Part shown: in pieces, positions 1 to 6,609 of the stretch | Numbering within the stretch: position 1 is the stretch's first letter | Layout of the letters: each line of letters opens with the position of its first letter | NCBI GenBank assembly: GCA_902492545.1 | Contig: CABULX010000017.1 | Span: forward strand, 1 to 24,589 | Reading direction: 5' to 3' | Origin: an uncultured Collinsella sp. | Lineage (GTDB): Bacteria > Actinomycetota > Coriobacteriia > Coriobacteriales > Coriobacteriaceae | Length of the DNA stretch: 24,589 nucleotides | The notes under the pieces: model-generated | The model's input: the letters and a program-made list of their open reading frames with translations, nothing else | What the model was told of the DNA's origin: nothing | Database searches by the model: none | Program-made: the position numbers and the translations under genes

Positions 1-55
1 CCAAGGCGGCTTCTACGCCGACCTGTACAACTCGCAGTTCGACGAGGCGGCGTAA
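1..55 (+). CDS. C-terminal end of an ABC transporter (ATPase/permease type), partial
   Basis: Only the last 17 codons are present, read from base 2 and ending in TAA at 53-55. The visible tail, GGFYADLYNSQFDEAA, resembles the extreme C-terminus of fused permease-ATPase multidrug exporters (MdlB/MsbA-like), where a short G-x-Y-x-x-L-Y-x-S-Q-F segment follows the ATPase domain. No catalytic motif lies inside the window, so the family call rests on this tail alone. A strong intrinsic terminator follows 33 bases later, so the gene ends its transcription unit. Confidence 0.55.
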   Translation, partial: QGGFYADLYNSQFDEAA

Positions 56-88
56 ATTCTGCCGCAGGGAACGAATAACGCCCGAGAA

Positions 89-125
89 CGGGGGCGCAGG
101 ACAACCTGCGCCCCCGTTTTTGTTC
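89..125 (+). terminator. Intrinsic terminator of the upstream ABC gene
   Basis: A perfect 12-bp stem (89-100 with 105-116) of CGGGGGCGCAGG closes on the loop ACAA and is followed by a run of five T. This is the classic Rho-independent layout on the plus strand. Confidence 0.9.
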
Positions 126-176
126 TACGGCCCTTGAGCCGCCTCCCCTGGGACCTGATTGACAGCCCCTTCGAGG

Positions 177-414
177 CCCTGTGGGCATAAAATGGCAAAT
201 ATGAGTACTGTTACCTTTTTGGTAACAGCCAAAACCGCCTCAAACGACCTCCTTGCGGCCTCTATACGCCTTCAAATTAATCAAAACGCCCGTTAGCGGG
301 CTTCTGCGTGCCAACGTTAATGAACATATTTTTCACTTTGTCTATTATCTTGCTAGACTGATATGTTACTAGGTTAGCAACCGTACTCATATTTGGCATT
401 TTTTGCCCACAGGG
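177..414. repeat. Inverted-repeat unit with 32-nt arms
   Basis: Arms 177-208 and 383-414 are inverted copies matching at 30 of 32 positions; both run from CCCTGTGGGCA to AATATGAGTAC. They enclose 174 bp of relatively AT-rich DNA. Beside the left arm is a perfect hairpin, CTGTTACC-TTTTT-GGTAACAG. No credible protein is encoded inside. The arrangement could be a MITE-like element, a recombined repeat pair or an RNA locus. Nothing in the window identifies a partner transposase. Confidence 0.6.
283..301 (-). terminator. Short terminator-like hairpin, minus strand
   Basis: On the minus strand GCCCG-CTAA-CGGGC is followed by GTTTTG. The stem is only 5 bp, so it is weak, but it could end a minus-strand transcript starting inside the inverted-repeat unit. 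No gene on that strand is evident. Confidence 0.35.
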
Positions 415-496
415 TGTTTCCTGGGGAACCGACAACAGCCTTAGGGTCGCGCGCGGTGCCACTCCCTCCCGACATCCGCCGACGTTTACCCAGATA

Positions 497-535
497 AAAC
501 CTGCCAAAATAAACCTGTCCCTTTTTGGTAGGTTT
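497..535. repeat. REP-like hairpin with a CCTGTCCC loop
   Basis: AAACCTGCCAAAA (497-509) pairs with TTTTGGTAGGTTT (523-535), 13 pairs counting one G-U. The 13-nt loop contains CCTGTCCC. The hairpin between 9060 and 9100 has the same architecture and the same CCTGTCCC loop core. It lies upstream of the proposed aroF promoter, so it is more likely a dispersed repeat than an attenuator. Confidence 0.6.
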
Positions 536-550
536 CGGGGCGACAAGGAC

Positions 551-579
551 TTGCACTTTAGCGTGCGACAGCGGATAAT
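551..579 (+). promoter_or_regulatory. Probable aroF promoter
   Basis: A good -10 hexamer GATAAT (574-579, 5 of 6) lies 17 bp downstream of TTGCAC (551-556, a weak -35). The leader would be about 50 nt. No leader peptide or aromatic-codon run is visible, so attenuation is not supported. Confidence 0.4.
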
Positions 580-633
580 GCCGAGCATTCGACAATACGC
601 TTATTGCTCTTTCTATAGATTGAGGAGGCCCCT

Positions 634-1665
634 ATGGCCATGGAATTCAAACGCAGGCTGCCAATCCCCATGGAGATCCGCGAGGAAATGCCGCTTTCTG
701 CCGAGCTTACCGCCAAAAAGCAGGCATTTGACGCCGAGGTCGCCAAAGTCTTTACCGGCGAGGACGCACGCAAGGTGCTCATCATCGGCCCGTGCTCTGC
801 CGACCGCGAGGATTCGGTGCTTGAGTACATGAACCGACTGGCCAAGACCGCCGAGGAGGTCAAGGACAAGCTCATCATCATTCCGCGCGTCTACACCAAT
901 AAGCCGCGCACCAAGGGCACCGGCTACAAGGGCCTGCTGCACAACCCCAACCCCGAGGCTCCCGACGACCTGCTCGAGGGCGTCAAGGCCATCCGCCATA
1001 TGCACCTGCGCGTTATTAAGGAAACAGGCTTCTTCACCGCCGACGAGATGCTCTATCCGTCCAACTACCAGTACCTCGTTGACCTGCTGAGCTATGTGGC
1101 CGTGGGCGCACGCTCGGTCGAAAACCAGGAGCATCGCCTGGTGTCGAGCGGCATTTCGGTACCCGTCGGCATGAAGAATCCCACTGCCGGTTCCACCACC
1201 GTTATGCTCAACTCCATTTACGCCGCGCAGGCGCACCAGAGCTTCATCTTCCGCAACTGGGAGGTCGAGTGCGGCGGCAATCCGCTCGCGCACGCCGTTA
1301 TGCGTGGCTACATCGGTCTCGATGGGCGCACCTACCCCAACTACCACTACGAACACCTGGAGCGCCTGGCCGAGCGCTATACCGAGCACGCCGGCTATGC
1401 CAATCCGGCAGCGGTCATCGACTGCAACCATGACAACTCGGGCAAGCGTCCGCTGGAGCAGTATCGCATTTGCAAGGAGGTGCTCGACAGCTGCCGCCGC
1501 AACGAGTCAATCTCCAAGCTGGTCAAGGGCTTTATGATCGAGTCCTACCTGGAGGACGGCAACCAGCCGGTCGACGGCGGCGTCTTTGGCAAGTCGATCA
1601 CCGATCCGTGCCTGGGCTGGGAAAAGACCGACTACCTCATCCACGAGATCGCGGAGCGGATTTAG
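634..1665 (+). CDS. aroF: 3-deoxy-7-phosphoheptulonate (DAHP) synthase, type I
   Basis: This enzyme condenses phosphoenolpyruvate with erythrose-4-phosphate in the cytoplasm, the first step of the shikimate pathway. The protein has 343 residues, normal for the AroF/G/H family. It shows GPCSA from residue 52, the phosphate-binding PRTKGTGYKG, KNPT at 181-184, DCNHDNSGK from 263, ESYLEDGNQ and GKSITDPCLGW near the C-terminus. PRTKGTGYKG differs slightly from the PRTTVGWKG of the E. coli enzymes. The start ATG follows GAGGAGG at 622-628; a second in-frame ATG two codons later is possible. The gene stands alone; no other shikimate gene is in the window. The E. coli isozyme (Phe-, Tyr- or Trp-sensitive) cannot be assigned from sequence reading. 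The stop codon overlaps the first base of a structured element. Confidence 0.95.
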   Translation: MAMEFKRRLPIPMEIREEMPLSAELTAKKQAFDAEVAKVFTGEDARKVLIIGPCSADREDSVLEYMNRLAKTAEEVKDKLIIIPRVYTNKPRTKGTGYKGLLHNPNPEAPDDLLEGVKAIRHMHLRVIKETGFFTADEMLYPSNYQYLVDLLSYVAVGARSVENQEHRLVSSGISVPVGMKNPTAGSTTVMLNSIYAAQAHQSFIFRNWEVECGGNPLAHAVMRGYIGLDGRTYPNYHYEHLERLAERYTEHAGYANPAAVIDCNHDNSGKRPLEQYRICKEVLDSCRRNESISKLVKGFMIESYLEDGNQPVDGGVFGKSITDPCLGWEKTDYLIHEIAERI

Positions 1666-1692
1666 TTACGCGGTTTTACCAAACCGCGTAAC
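1665..1692 (+). terminator. 12-bp hairpin after aroF (composite element copy 1, first part)
   Basis: A perfect 12-bp stem, GTTACGCGGTTT, closes on the tetraloop TACC; its first base is the last base of the aroF stop codon. No long T-run follows. Near-identical hairpins with the same loop in the same sense orientation follow lacC (16449-16476) and lacB (18563-18590). It may terminate transcription or protect the 3' end. Confidence 0.65.
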
Positions 1693-1706
1693 GGCTCGAC
1701 GCTACA

Positions 1707-1803
1707 AGCCCGCCAGAGCGGCAATCTGCCTTTCAGCTTCGACGGCATGACCAAAAGGTCAATGCCGCCTCGCTTCAAGGCGCTTTGCTCGCTCTGGCGG
1801 GCT
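1707..1803 (+). repeat. Long imperfect hairpin (composite element copy 1, second part)
   Basis: Arms of 46 nt (1707-1752) and 47 nt (1757-1803) fold on each other with a GACC-AAAA-GGTC tip and outer arms AGCCCGCCAGAGCG/CGCTCTGGCGGGCT. It lies 14 nt after the preceding hairpin; the linker contains CGACGCT. The copy after lacC has the same arm lengths, linker length and tip, a clearly related inner sequence (CAATCTG, TTCA, CTTC, GGC), and different but still paired outer arms. Confidence 0.7.
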
Positions 1804-1834
1804 TTCGCTGACTTTTGCTCTACCTGCGGTGTTG

Positions 1835-1876
1835 GCGGGGTAGCTAATTTAGGATGGGGCTCTTTTAGCTGCCCGC
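1835..1876. repeat. Hairpin containing GGGTAGCTAATTT
   Basis: GCGGGGTAGCTAA (1835-1847) pairs with TTAGCTGCCCGC (1865-1876) with one bulge. The 13-mer GGGTAGCTAATTT at 1838-1850 recurs exactly at 14710-14722, after the galT terminator. It is probably part of a dispersed repeat. Confidence 0.5.
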
Positions 1877-1879
1877 AAA

Positions 1880-1937
1880 GTAGTCATTGGGGACGTTCTT
1901 GTTTGACTAGTCGTTTAAGAACGTCCCCAACGACTAC
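1880..1937. repeat. 21-bp-arm hairpin of the GGGGAC repeat family
   Basis: Arms 1880-1900 and 1917-1937 pair at 20 of 21 positions, and the 16-nt loop contains the palindrome GACTAGTC. The left-arm sequence TAGTCATTGGGGAC recurs exactly, inverted, at 21037-21050. Both right-hand copies continue into a similar stretch ending in GAGTTGC. This indicates a mobile or dispersed intergenic repeat rather than a gene-specific terminator. Confidence 0.65.
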
Positions 1938-1982
1938 CCGGGGGAGTTGCCTTCCCTCGTGGCGGTCTTCTAGCAGAAAAAC

Positions 1983-2103
1983 CAAGTGAGTAGGCTTTTT
2001 GCAGAAGGCCGAGCACGCCCCAAAACGACATAGCTCTGACCTGCGGTTTTATTGAGCATTTGTCGCGATGTGCTCGGCAGGTTCAAAACAGTCTACTCAC
2101 TTG
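1983..2103. repeat. Inverted repeat with 34-nt arms
   Basis: Arms 1983-2016 and 2070-2103 share exact outer ends (CAAGTGAGTAG) and inner ends (CCGAGCAC) with a diverged middle of equal length. The 53-nt centre contains CTCTGACCTGC, which recurs at 6456-6466. No ORF is convincing here. It is another dispersed-repeat candidate. Confidence 0.5.
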
Positions 2104-2125
2104 TATCTGAGACGCACCAGGTTGG

Positions 2126-2167
2126 CAAAAACCGCCGCGAAAGGGCCTCTGGTCCCTTCGCGGCGGT
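2126..2167 (-). terminator. Intrinsic terminator of the ABC permease gene
   Basis: On the minus strand ACCGCCGCGAAGGG pairs with CCCTTTCGCGGCGGT (one bulge) and is followed by TTTTT. It lies 38 bases past the permease stop codon. Confidence 0.85.
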
Positions 2168-2204
2168 CATACGCCTCTGGTTTTGCGACGGTTTTGCCCG
2201 CTTG

Positions 2205-4442
2205 TTACTCGCTGTGGCAGGTGGCGATGGCGGCTCGCACTATGCCGGTGCTCATGAGGTACGTTACCAAGAAGTAGCCGCCGTAGGATGCCAAGAAGAT
2301 CGCGCAGGTGAGACCCACGGTGCCGCCGATGCTCATATGACCGAACGTGCTCACCAGGTCGATAATCACCTTGAGCGCCACAAAGGAGTGCGCCAAGCCC
2401 ACCGCCAACGGGAACAGGAAGAACACCGCTTGCTGTGCCATCACCGAATGGCGGATCTGGCGGTCGTCACAGCCGATCTGCGCCAGCACACGATAGCTGC
2501 GGCTGCCGTCGGCCACATTGGAGAGCTGCTGGATCGACAGTATCGCCGCGCACGCAACGACCAATACAAAGCCGATGTAGATGGCTAGGTAGCTAATAAG
2601 ACCGTTCATTTGCGCTGCCTGCGTGTACATCTCGGAGCGTGTGATAAAGAGTCCCCACGACCCCGGCTCCTTGCCGTCAACGAGCAGATTGTCGAGCGCA
2701 GTGTATTTAATGCTCTCGTCTGCCTCGGTCGTATCCATCCCCTGTTTGTAGTTAACGAGCAGGCTACTGGAATACGGCTGCAGATTAAGTTGGGACAACA
2801 GCTCGTCGGCAACGACGACGGTACCCGGATTACTGCCCATCGCCGAGTTGGCGATGGCAGCCGTATCCTCGTCCGACTTGTCGCCAGCGGGCTTGAGCGT
2901 ATGCCCGCCCAAGGTAAGGGCATGGCCGCCAGCCATATACTTGGTGTACATGTCGCCCAGCTCGCCGCCCATATCACACGTGAGCAAGTACTGGTCGCGA
3001 CCAATGCTCACCGGCTCCTTGCCCATCATCTGACGCAATTTGTTGTACTGACTTGCCGGCGTCACAGACAGGCCTGTCGTGTCGGCGTTGCTACCCTCGA
3101 GCGCCTTCGGGAGCTTTTCGCCCATGATCTTGCACATCTCACTTGGAGTCACCGAAGGATCCGAGCCGCCAAGCGGATAACTCAGATACGAATCGATCTG
3201 CACATGCTCACCGGCAACATCGGCGATATTGACCTTCTTGCCGGTCTCGACGCTGTTGTCCGCCGACTTACCATAAATACTCTCCGTATCATTGTCCGGA
3301 TCGGCAAGCTCACCATGCCACGCAGAGTACAAGTCGACCGTTGCGTCGGCCGGCACCATACGATCGGCCTCAGACGGGTCAGCATACTCTTTGTAACGGT
3401 CGAGATCATCGGGCGTGTAGTAGATATACGTCTGCGACATATCAGCCGGCGTATAGCGCTCCAGATTCTCGTTCATCACGTTGGCGATCGACATGCCGCA
3501 CGTCACCGAGGTGATGGCCAAAAACAGGATCATCGCGATGACGCCCATCGAAAAGCACACCGTGTTGACCTTGGCCGCAAGCTGGCGCACGGTAAACATG
3601 TTGAGACCGCGCCAATACACACCGCGCAGGCTCTGCAGCAGCTTGATGAGCATGCCCGAGAGTCCCCAGAACAGGGCAAAGGTGCCCACGGTAACCATAG
3701 CGGTCGTGATGCCAAACTGGTTCATGGCCTCTTGCAGCTTGCTGTCCGTCGCGGTGACCGGGAACCCATCACGTAGCAGACGGTAATAGGCCACGCCCAC
3801 CAGCACCACGCCCACGGCAAAGATGGCAATCGCGATCCAGGGGTTGCGTGTCTTGATGCTCTCGTTGCGACGCTCGGCACCCATAAGCTCGATGAGTTTG
3901 GTGCGACGCACGGCGAGAAGGTTCAGCAGCAACGTGAGCACAAACATTACGAGCATGCAGGCAAGGGTCAGGTTGAACGCATGCACCGAGAAGAAGAAGT
4001 GGAAATTGGCGATCTGTGTCTTAAAGAGCGAGGCCGTAAAGAATACCATGAGCTGAGAGAGCCCCACGCCCAGCACGGTGCCGGCGACAAAGGCGCCGAC
4101 CGAAACGATCACAGTCTCGAGCGCCATAATCGTGGCGACGCGCCCGCGCCCCATGCCGAGTACCTGGTACAGGCCAAACTCCTTTTTGCGGCGTTTCATG
4201 ATGAAGTTATTGGCGTACACCATCAAAAAGGCCATGACGCCGGCCAAAAAGTACGTGAGGTAGCCGAGCATGGTACCCATGACCTCGGACAAGCCCGCTT
4301 CCTCGATGCCGGCGATGTCGACCTGCATCGAGACGGTGTTAAAGGCATAGAAGACCGTGACGCCCAGGGTGAGCGTCAACAAGTAAACGAGGTAGTCGCG
4401 GCCGGCGCGGCGGACGTTGCCCCAAGCGAGTTTACAGAGCAT
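2205..4442 (-). CDS. ABC transporter permease, BceB/FtsX-domain type
   Basis: This is the membrane subunit of a BceAB-like ABC system, a family that typically senses or removes antimicrobial peptides. The 745 residues show the expected ten-helix plan: helices near 17-35, 57-77, 108-138, 155-178, 203-220, 246-268 and 297-318, a large extracellular region of about 300 residues, then three C-terminal helices near 625-735. The basic N-terminus (CKLAWGNVRRAGRDY) and the helix-3 region (KKEFGLYQVLGMGR) are typical. I place the start at the ATG at 4442, preceded by GGTGAGGG; a GTG at 4454 is an in-frame alternative. It overlaps the ATPase gene by 11 bp, so the two are cotranscribed and probably translationally coupled. 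No BceRS-type two-component system is adjacent, so the substrate is unknown. Confidence 0.9.
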   Translation of the reverse strand: MLCKLAWGNVRRAGRDYLVYLLTLTLGVTVFYAFNTVSMQVDIAGIEEAGLSEVMGTMLGYLTYFLAGVMAFLMVYANNFIMKRRKKEFGLYQVLGMGRGRVATIMALETVIVSVGAFVAGTVLGVGLSQLMVFFTASLFKTQIANFHFFFSVHAFNLTLACMLVMFVLTLLLNLLAVRRTKLIELMGAERRNESIKTRNPWIAIAIFAVGVVLVGVAYYRLLRDGFPVTATDSKLQEAMNQFGITTAMVTVGTFALFWGLSGMLIKLLQSLRGVYWRGLNMFTVRQLAAKVNTVCFSMGVIAMILFLAITSVTCGMSIANVMNENLERYTPADMSQTYIYYTPDDLDRYKEYADPSEADRMVPADATVDLYSAWHGELADPDNDTESIYGKSADNSVETGKKVNIADVAGEHVQIDSYLSYPLGGSDPSVTPSEMCKIMGEKLPKALEGSNADTTGLSVTPASQYNKLRQMMGKEPVSIGRDQYLLTCDMGGELGDMYTKYMAGGHALTLGGHTLKPAGDKSDEDTAAIANSAMGSNPGTVVVADELLSQLNLQPYSSSLLVNYKQGMDTTEADESIKYTALDNLLVDGKEPGSWGLFITRSEMYTQAAQMNGLISYLAIYIGFVLVVACAAILSIQQLSNVADGSRSYRVLAQIGCDDRQIRHSVMAQQAVFFLFPLAVGLAHSFVALKVIIDLVSTFGHMSIGGTVGLTCAIFLASYGGYFLVTYLMSTGIVRAAIATCHSE

Positions 4443-5217
4443 CGGAGCCCTCACCGCCCATCATGGCAACGACCTCCATAATGCGGTCGAAGAACTCTCG
4501 GCGGTCGGTGTCGCCGCGGCGCAGCTCGGTGAAGATCTTGCCGTCGCGAATAAACAGCACACGGCTCGTGTAGCTGGCGGCAAAGCTGTCGTGTGTGACC
4601 ATGAGCACGGTGGCGCGCAGGCGGCGATTCAGGGCCTCCAGGCTCTCGAGCAGCAGGCGGGCGCTCTTGGAATCGAGGGCGCCGGTAGGCTCGTCAGCCA
4701 TGATCATGGTGGGGTCGGTGACGAGCGCGCGAGCCGCGGCAACGCGCTGCTGCTGGCCGCCGGACATCTGGTAGGGATACTTGTCGAGCACCTGACTGAT
4801 GGACAGGCGCGCTGCCACATCCTGCACGCGGGTCGAGATCTCTGCCGAGTTTGTGCGGGCAATGGTGAGCGGCAGGGCGATGTTCTCGCGTGCCGTGAGC
4901 GTATCGAGCAGGTTGGAGTCCTGGAAGATAAAGCCGAGCTCCTCGCGGCGAAACTGCGAGAGCTTGGCCTGCTTCATGCGCGTCACGTCCTGCCCGTTGA
5001 TGCGGATCGTGCCGCTCGTGGCGCTATCGATGGTCGACACGCAGTTGAGCAACGTCGACTTGCCCGAGCCCGAAGCGCCCATGATGCCCACAAATTCGCC
5101 GCGGTTGACGGTAAAGCTGACGTCGTTGAGCGCACGGGTCACGTTGCCCAGCGCTCCATATGCCTTTTCGAGATGCGCGACCTCCAGTACCGGGGTCGCC
5201 ATGTGCGTGGTTTGCAT
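4432..5217 (-). CDS. ABC transporter ATP-binding protein, BceA/MacB-LolD type
   Basis: This ATPase is partner to the overlapping permease. The 261-residue protein has Walker A GASGSGKST (47-55), a Q-loop in FIFQDSNLLDTL, the signature SGGQQQR, Walker B MIMADEPTGALD and the switch histidine in VTHD. Length and motif spacing match the antimicrobial-peptide export class of ATPases. The start ATG is preceded by GAAAGGA at about 8 nt; M6 is a possible alternative. It is the first gene of the two-gene unit. The intergenic space to the divergent Nudix-Vsr gene carries two dyads that could hold regulator sites. Confidence 0.93.
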   Translation of the reverse strand: MQTTHMATPVLEVAHLEKAYGALGNVTRALNDVSFTVNRGEFVGIMGASGSGKSTLLNCVSTIDSATSGTIRINGQDVTRMKQAKLSQFRREELGFIFQDSNLLDTLTARENIALPLTIARTNSAEISTRVQDVAARLSISQVLDKYPYQMSGGQQQRVAAARALVTDPTMIMADEPTGALDSKSARLLLESLEALNRRLRATVLMVTHDSFAASYTSRVLFIRDGKIFTELRRGDTDRREFFDRIMEVVAMMGGEGSDAL

Positions 5218-5227
5218 ACCGAGTCCT

Positions 5228-5329
5228 TTCTTGCGATTAGTCTACGGCATCTATAGTCGCAAGAAGACGAGTCGGCTACCATCGATATGGCTTACGCTTG
5301 CCTTACCGTTGTGTAAGGTACGGGTAGCC
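5228..5329. promoter_or_regulatory. Divergent control region with nested dyads
   Basis: A perfect 9-bp inverted repeat, TTCTTGCGA (5228-5236) and TCGCAAGAA (5257-5265), covers the leader of the ABC operon and encloses a minus-strand -10-like TATAGA (5250-5255) that has no good -35. Further out, GGCTACC (5274-5280) and GGTAGCC (5323-5329) enclose CCTTAC/GTAAGG (5301-5306, 5313-5318). The lack of a -35 would fit activator-dependent expression, but no regulator gene is adjacent. The regulatory role is inferred. Confidence 0.35.
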
Positions 5330-5365
5330 ACCCTGTTATGTGTTGATGTTAAGGGAGGACTCCTG

Positions 5366-6355
5366 TTGAAGACTGTTCATGTTGCCGCTGGGATCATTCG
5401 CAAGGAAGGATCTGACGAGCTGCTTGCCGTGCAGCGCGGCTACGGCAACATGCAGGGACTTTGGGAGTTTCCCGGCGGCAAGCTCATGCGCGGCGAGACA
5501 CCCGAAGACGCCGTACGCCGCGAGCTCATGGAAGAGCTGCAGGTGAAGGTCACCAACCTGCGAGATTTCTATACCGTTGAGTACGACTACCCCGATTTTC
5601 ATCTCTCCATGGAGTGCTACTACTGCTCGCTGGCTAAAGAGTCTGGCGAGCCCCAGAAGCACGACCGCCAGCTCGATATCCGCTGGATTCCGCGCACCTC
5701 GCTTGCCACCGTTGAGTGGATGCCCGCCGACAAGGGACTCATTGATGCCCTAATTGAGTTGAAGGAAGACCGGCTTGAGGCCAACGGCGTTGCCAACGAC
5801 GCCGAGGCCACCGCGACCGACGAGCCCGCCACCAAGCCCAAGCGCGCACCTAAGCGCCGCAGCAAAAAGCGTCCAAAGCCCGGTCTGTTGGACGGCATCG
5901 ACACCTCGGACCTTTCCGCCGACGAGCGTGAACTCGTGCGCCGTCGCGCCGCCATCAAAAAGTCCATGAAGGGCAACAAGCGCGCCAACACCAAGCCCGA
6001 GCTGCTCGTTCGCCAGTGCCTGCGGGCAGCAGGCCTTACGGGATATCGCTTGGAATGGAAGGTTCCCGGCAAGCCCGACATCGCCTTCCCCGGGCGCAAG
6101 ATCGCCATCTTCGTCAACGGTTGCTTTTGGCACCGCTGCCCCAAGTGCAACCCGAGCCAGCCCAAGCGCAACGTTGAGTTTTGGGAGGCAAAGTTCCGTC
6201 GCAACGTCGAGCGCGACCGCGCTGCCATCAACGCACTTACCCAAATGGGCTGGACGCGCATCACCATCTGGGAATGTGAGCTCAAAAAGGACCGCATCGA
6301 CGCCACCATGGAAAAGGTCATCGAGCAGGTGCGCGCCGCAGAGCCGCAGCGCTAG
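5366..6355 (+). CDS. Nudix (MutT-like) hydrolase fused to a Vsr-type mismatch endonuclease
   Basis: Two repair-related domains lie in one 329-residue protein. Residues 3 to about 130 are a Nudix fold with LWEFPGGK and the Nudix box at 38-60 (G-x5-E-x7-REL-x-EE), matching MutT enzymes that clean oxidised nucleotides; the glycine usual after EE is glutamine here. Residues 131-195 form a charged, probably disordered linker rich in Lys, Arg, Pro and Ala. From about 201 to 322 it matches Vsr very-short-patch endonucleases: NTKPELLVR, the catalytic Asp238 in PGKPDIAF, GCFWHRC (C253-W255-H256), a WEAKFRRNVERD helix and IWECEL. I chose TTG 5366 because GGGAGGA lies 6 nt upstream; the frame stays open further 5' only because it shadows the ABC gene. 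No dcm-like methyltransferase or mutS/mutL is present. Specificity for oxidised nucleotides and T:G mismatches is family knowledge, not proven here. Confidence 0.9.
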   Translation: MKTVHVAAGIIRKEGSDELLAVQRGYGNMQGLWEFPGGKLMRGETPEDAVRRELMEELQVKVTNLRDFYTVEYDYPDFHLSMECYYCSLAKESGEPQKHDRQLDIRWIPRTSLATVEWMPADKGLIDALIELKEDRLEANGVANDAEATATDEPATKPKRAPKRRSKKRPKPGLLDGIDTSDLSADERELVRRRAAIKKSMKGNKRANTKPELLVRQCLRAAGLTGYRLEWKVPGKPDIAFPGRKIAIFVNGCFWHRCPKCNPSQPKRNVEFWEAKFRRNVERDRAAINALTQMGWTRITIWECELKKDRIDATMEKVIEQVRAAEPQR

Positions 6356-6609
6356 GAGCGAGCCGTCCACACGCCCCACACAGGCGAGCCACATCCACGT
6401 CACAAACCTTAGAAAGCCCTTAAGCTCAAAACCTTTCAAGAGTGTTACTCGATACCTCTGACCTGCAGTTTCATCGTAACATCAAACCAGGTTAAGCCTT
6501 TCTTTAGCGCTTCTTTGCAGCAGCCGCGGCATAATACTGCCAACGCACGGGACCTAGCAGCACACCCCGTGCGCAACCTTTTGGTGGACATCGAGGAGGC
6601 CGCATAAGC
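6356..6609. other. Gene-free spacer with a weak promoter-like site
   Basis: No terminator is obvious after the Nudix-Vsr gene. CTCTGACCTGC (6456-6466) repeats a segment at 2034-2044. A -10-like CATAAT lies at 6530-6535 without a convincing -35. GCACGGG and CCCGTGC near 6545-6571 can form a short hairpin. A good Shine-Dalgarno sequence, GAGGAGG, lies near 6592-6598. Confidence 0.4.

Noticed and set aside
277..588. Minus-strand 103-codon frame in the first intergenic region
   Set aside because: It crosses one arm of the inverted-repeat unit and a REP-like hairpin, with no protein features; better explained as repeat DNA.
551..633. Riboswitch, T-box or attenuator before the DAHP synthase gene
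   Set aside because: The leader is only about 50 nt, with no leader peptide, T-box motif or terminator/antiterminator pair.
613..1431. Minus-strand frame opposite the DAHP synthase gene
   Set aside because: Shadow frame; the plus strand carries all family motifs.
1665..1803. Integron attC-like site
   Set aside because: The GTTACG/CGTAAC ends do not fit the GTTRRRY/RYYYAAC core sites, and no integrase or cassette array is present.
2610..3776. Long plus-strand open frame (388 codons) opposite the ABC permease
   Set aside because: Its product is rich in Arg/His without domains and it is a mirror of a well-supported membrane protein gene; high GC keeps the complementary frame open.
4799..5365. 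Upstream in-frame extension of the Nudix-Vsr protein
   Set aside because: It overlaps the ABC ATPase gene in antisense; Nudix homology starts at the TTG with an ideal ribosome-binding site.
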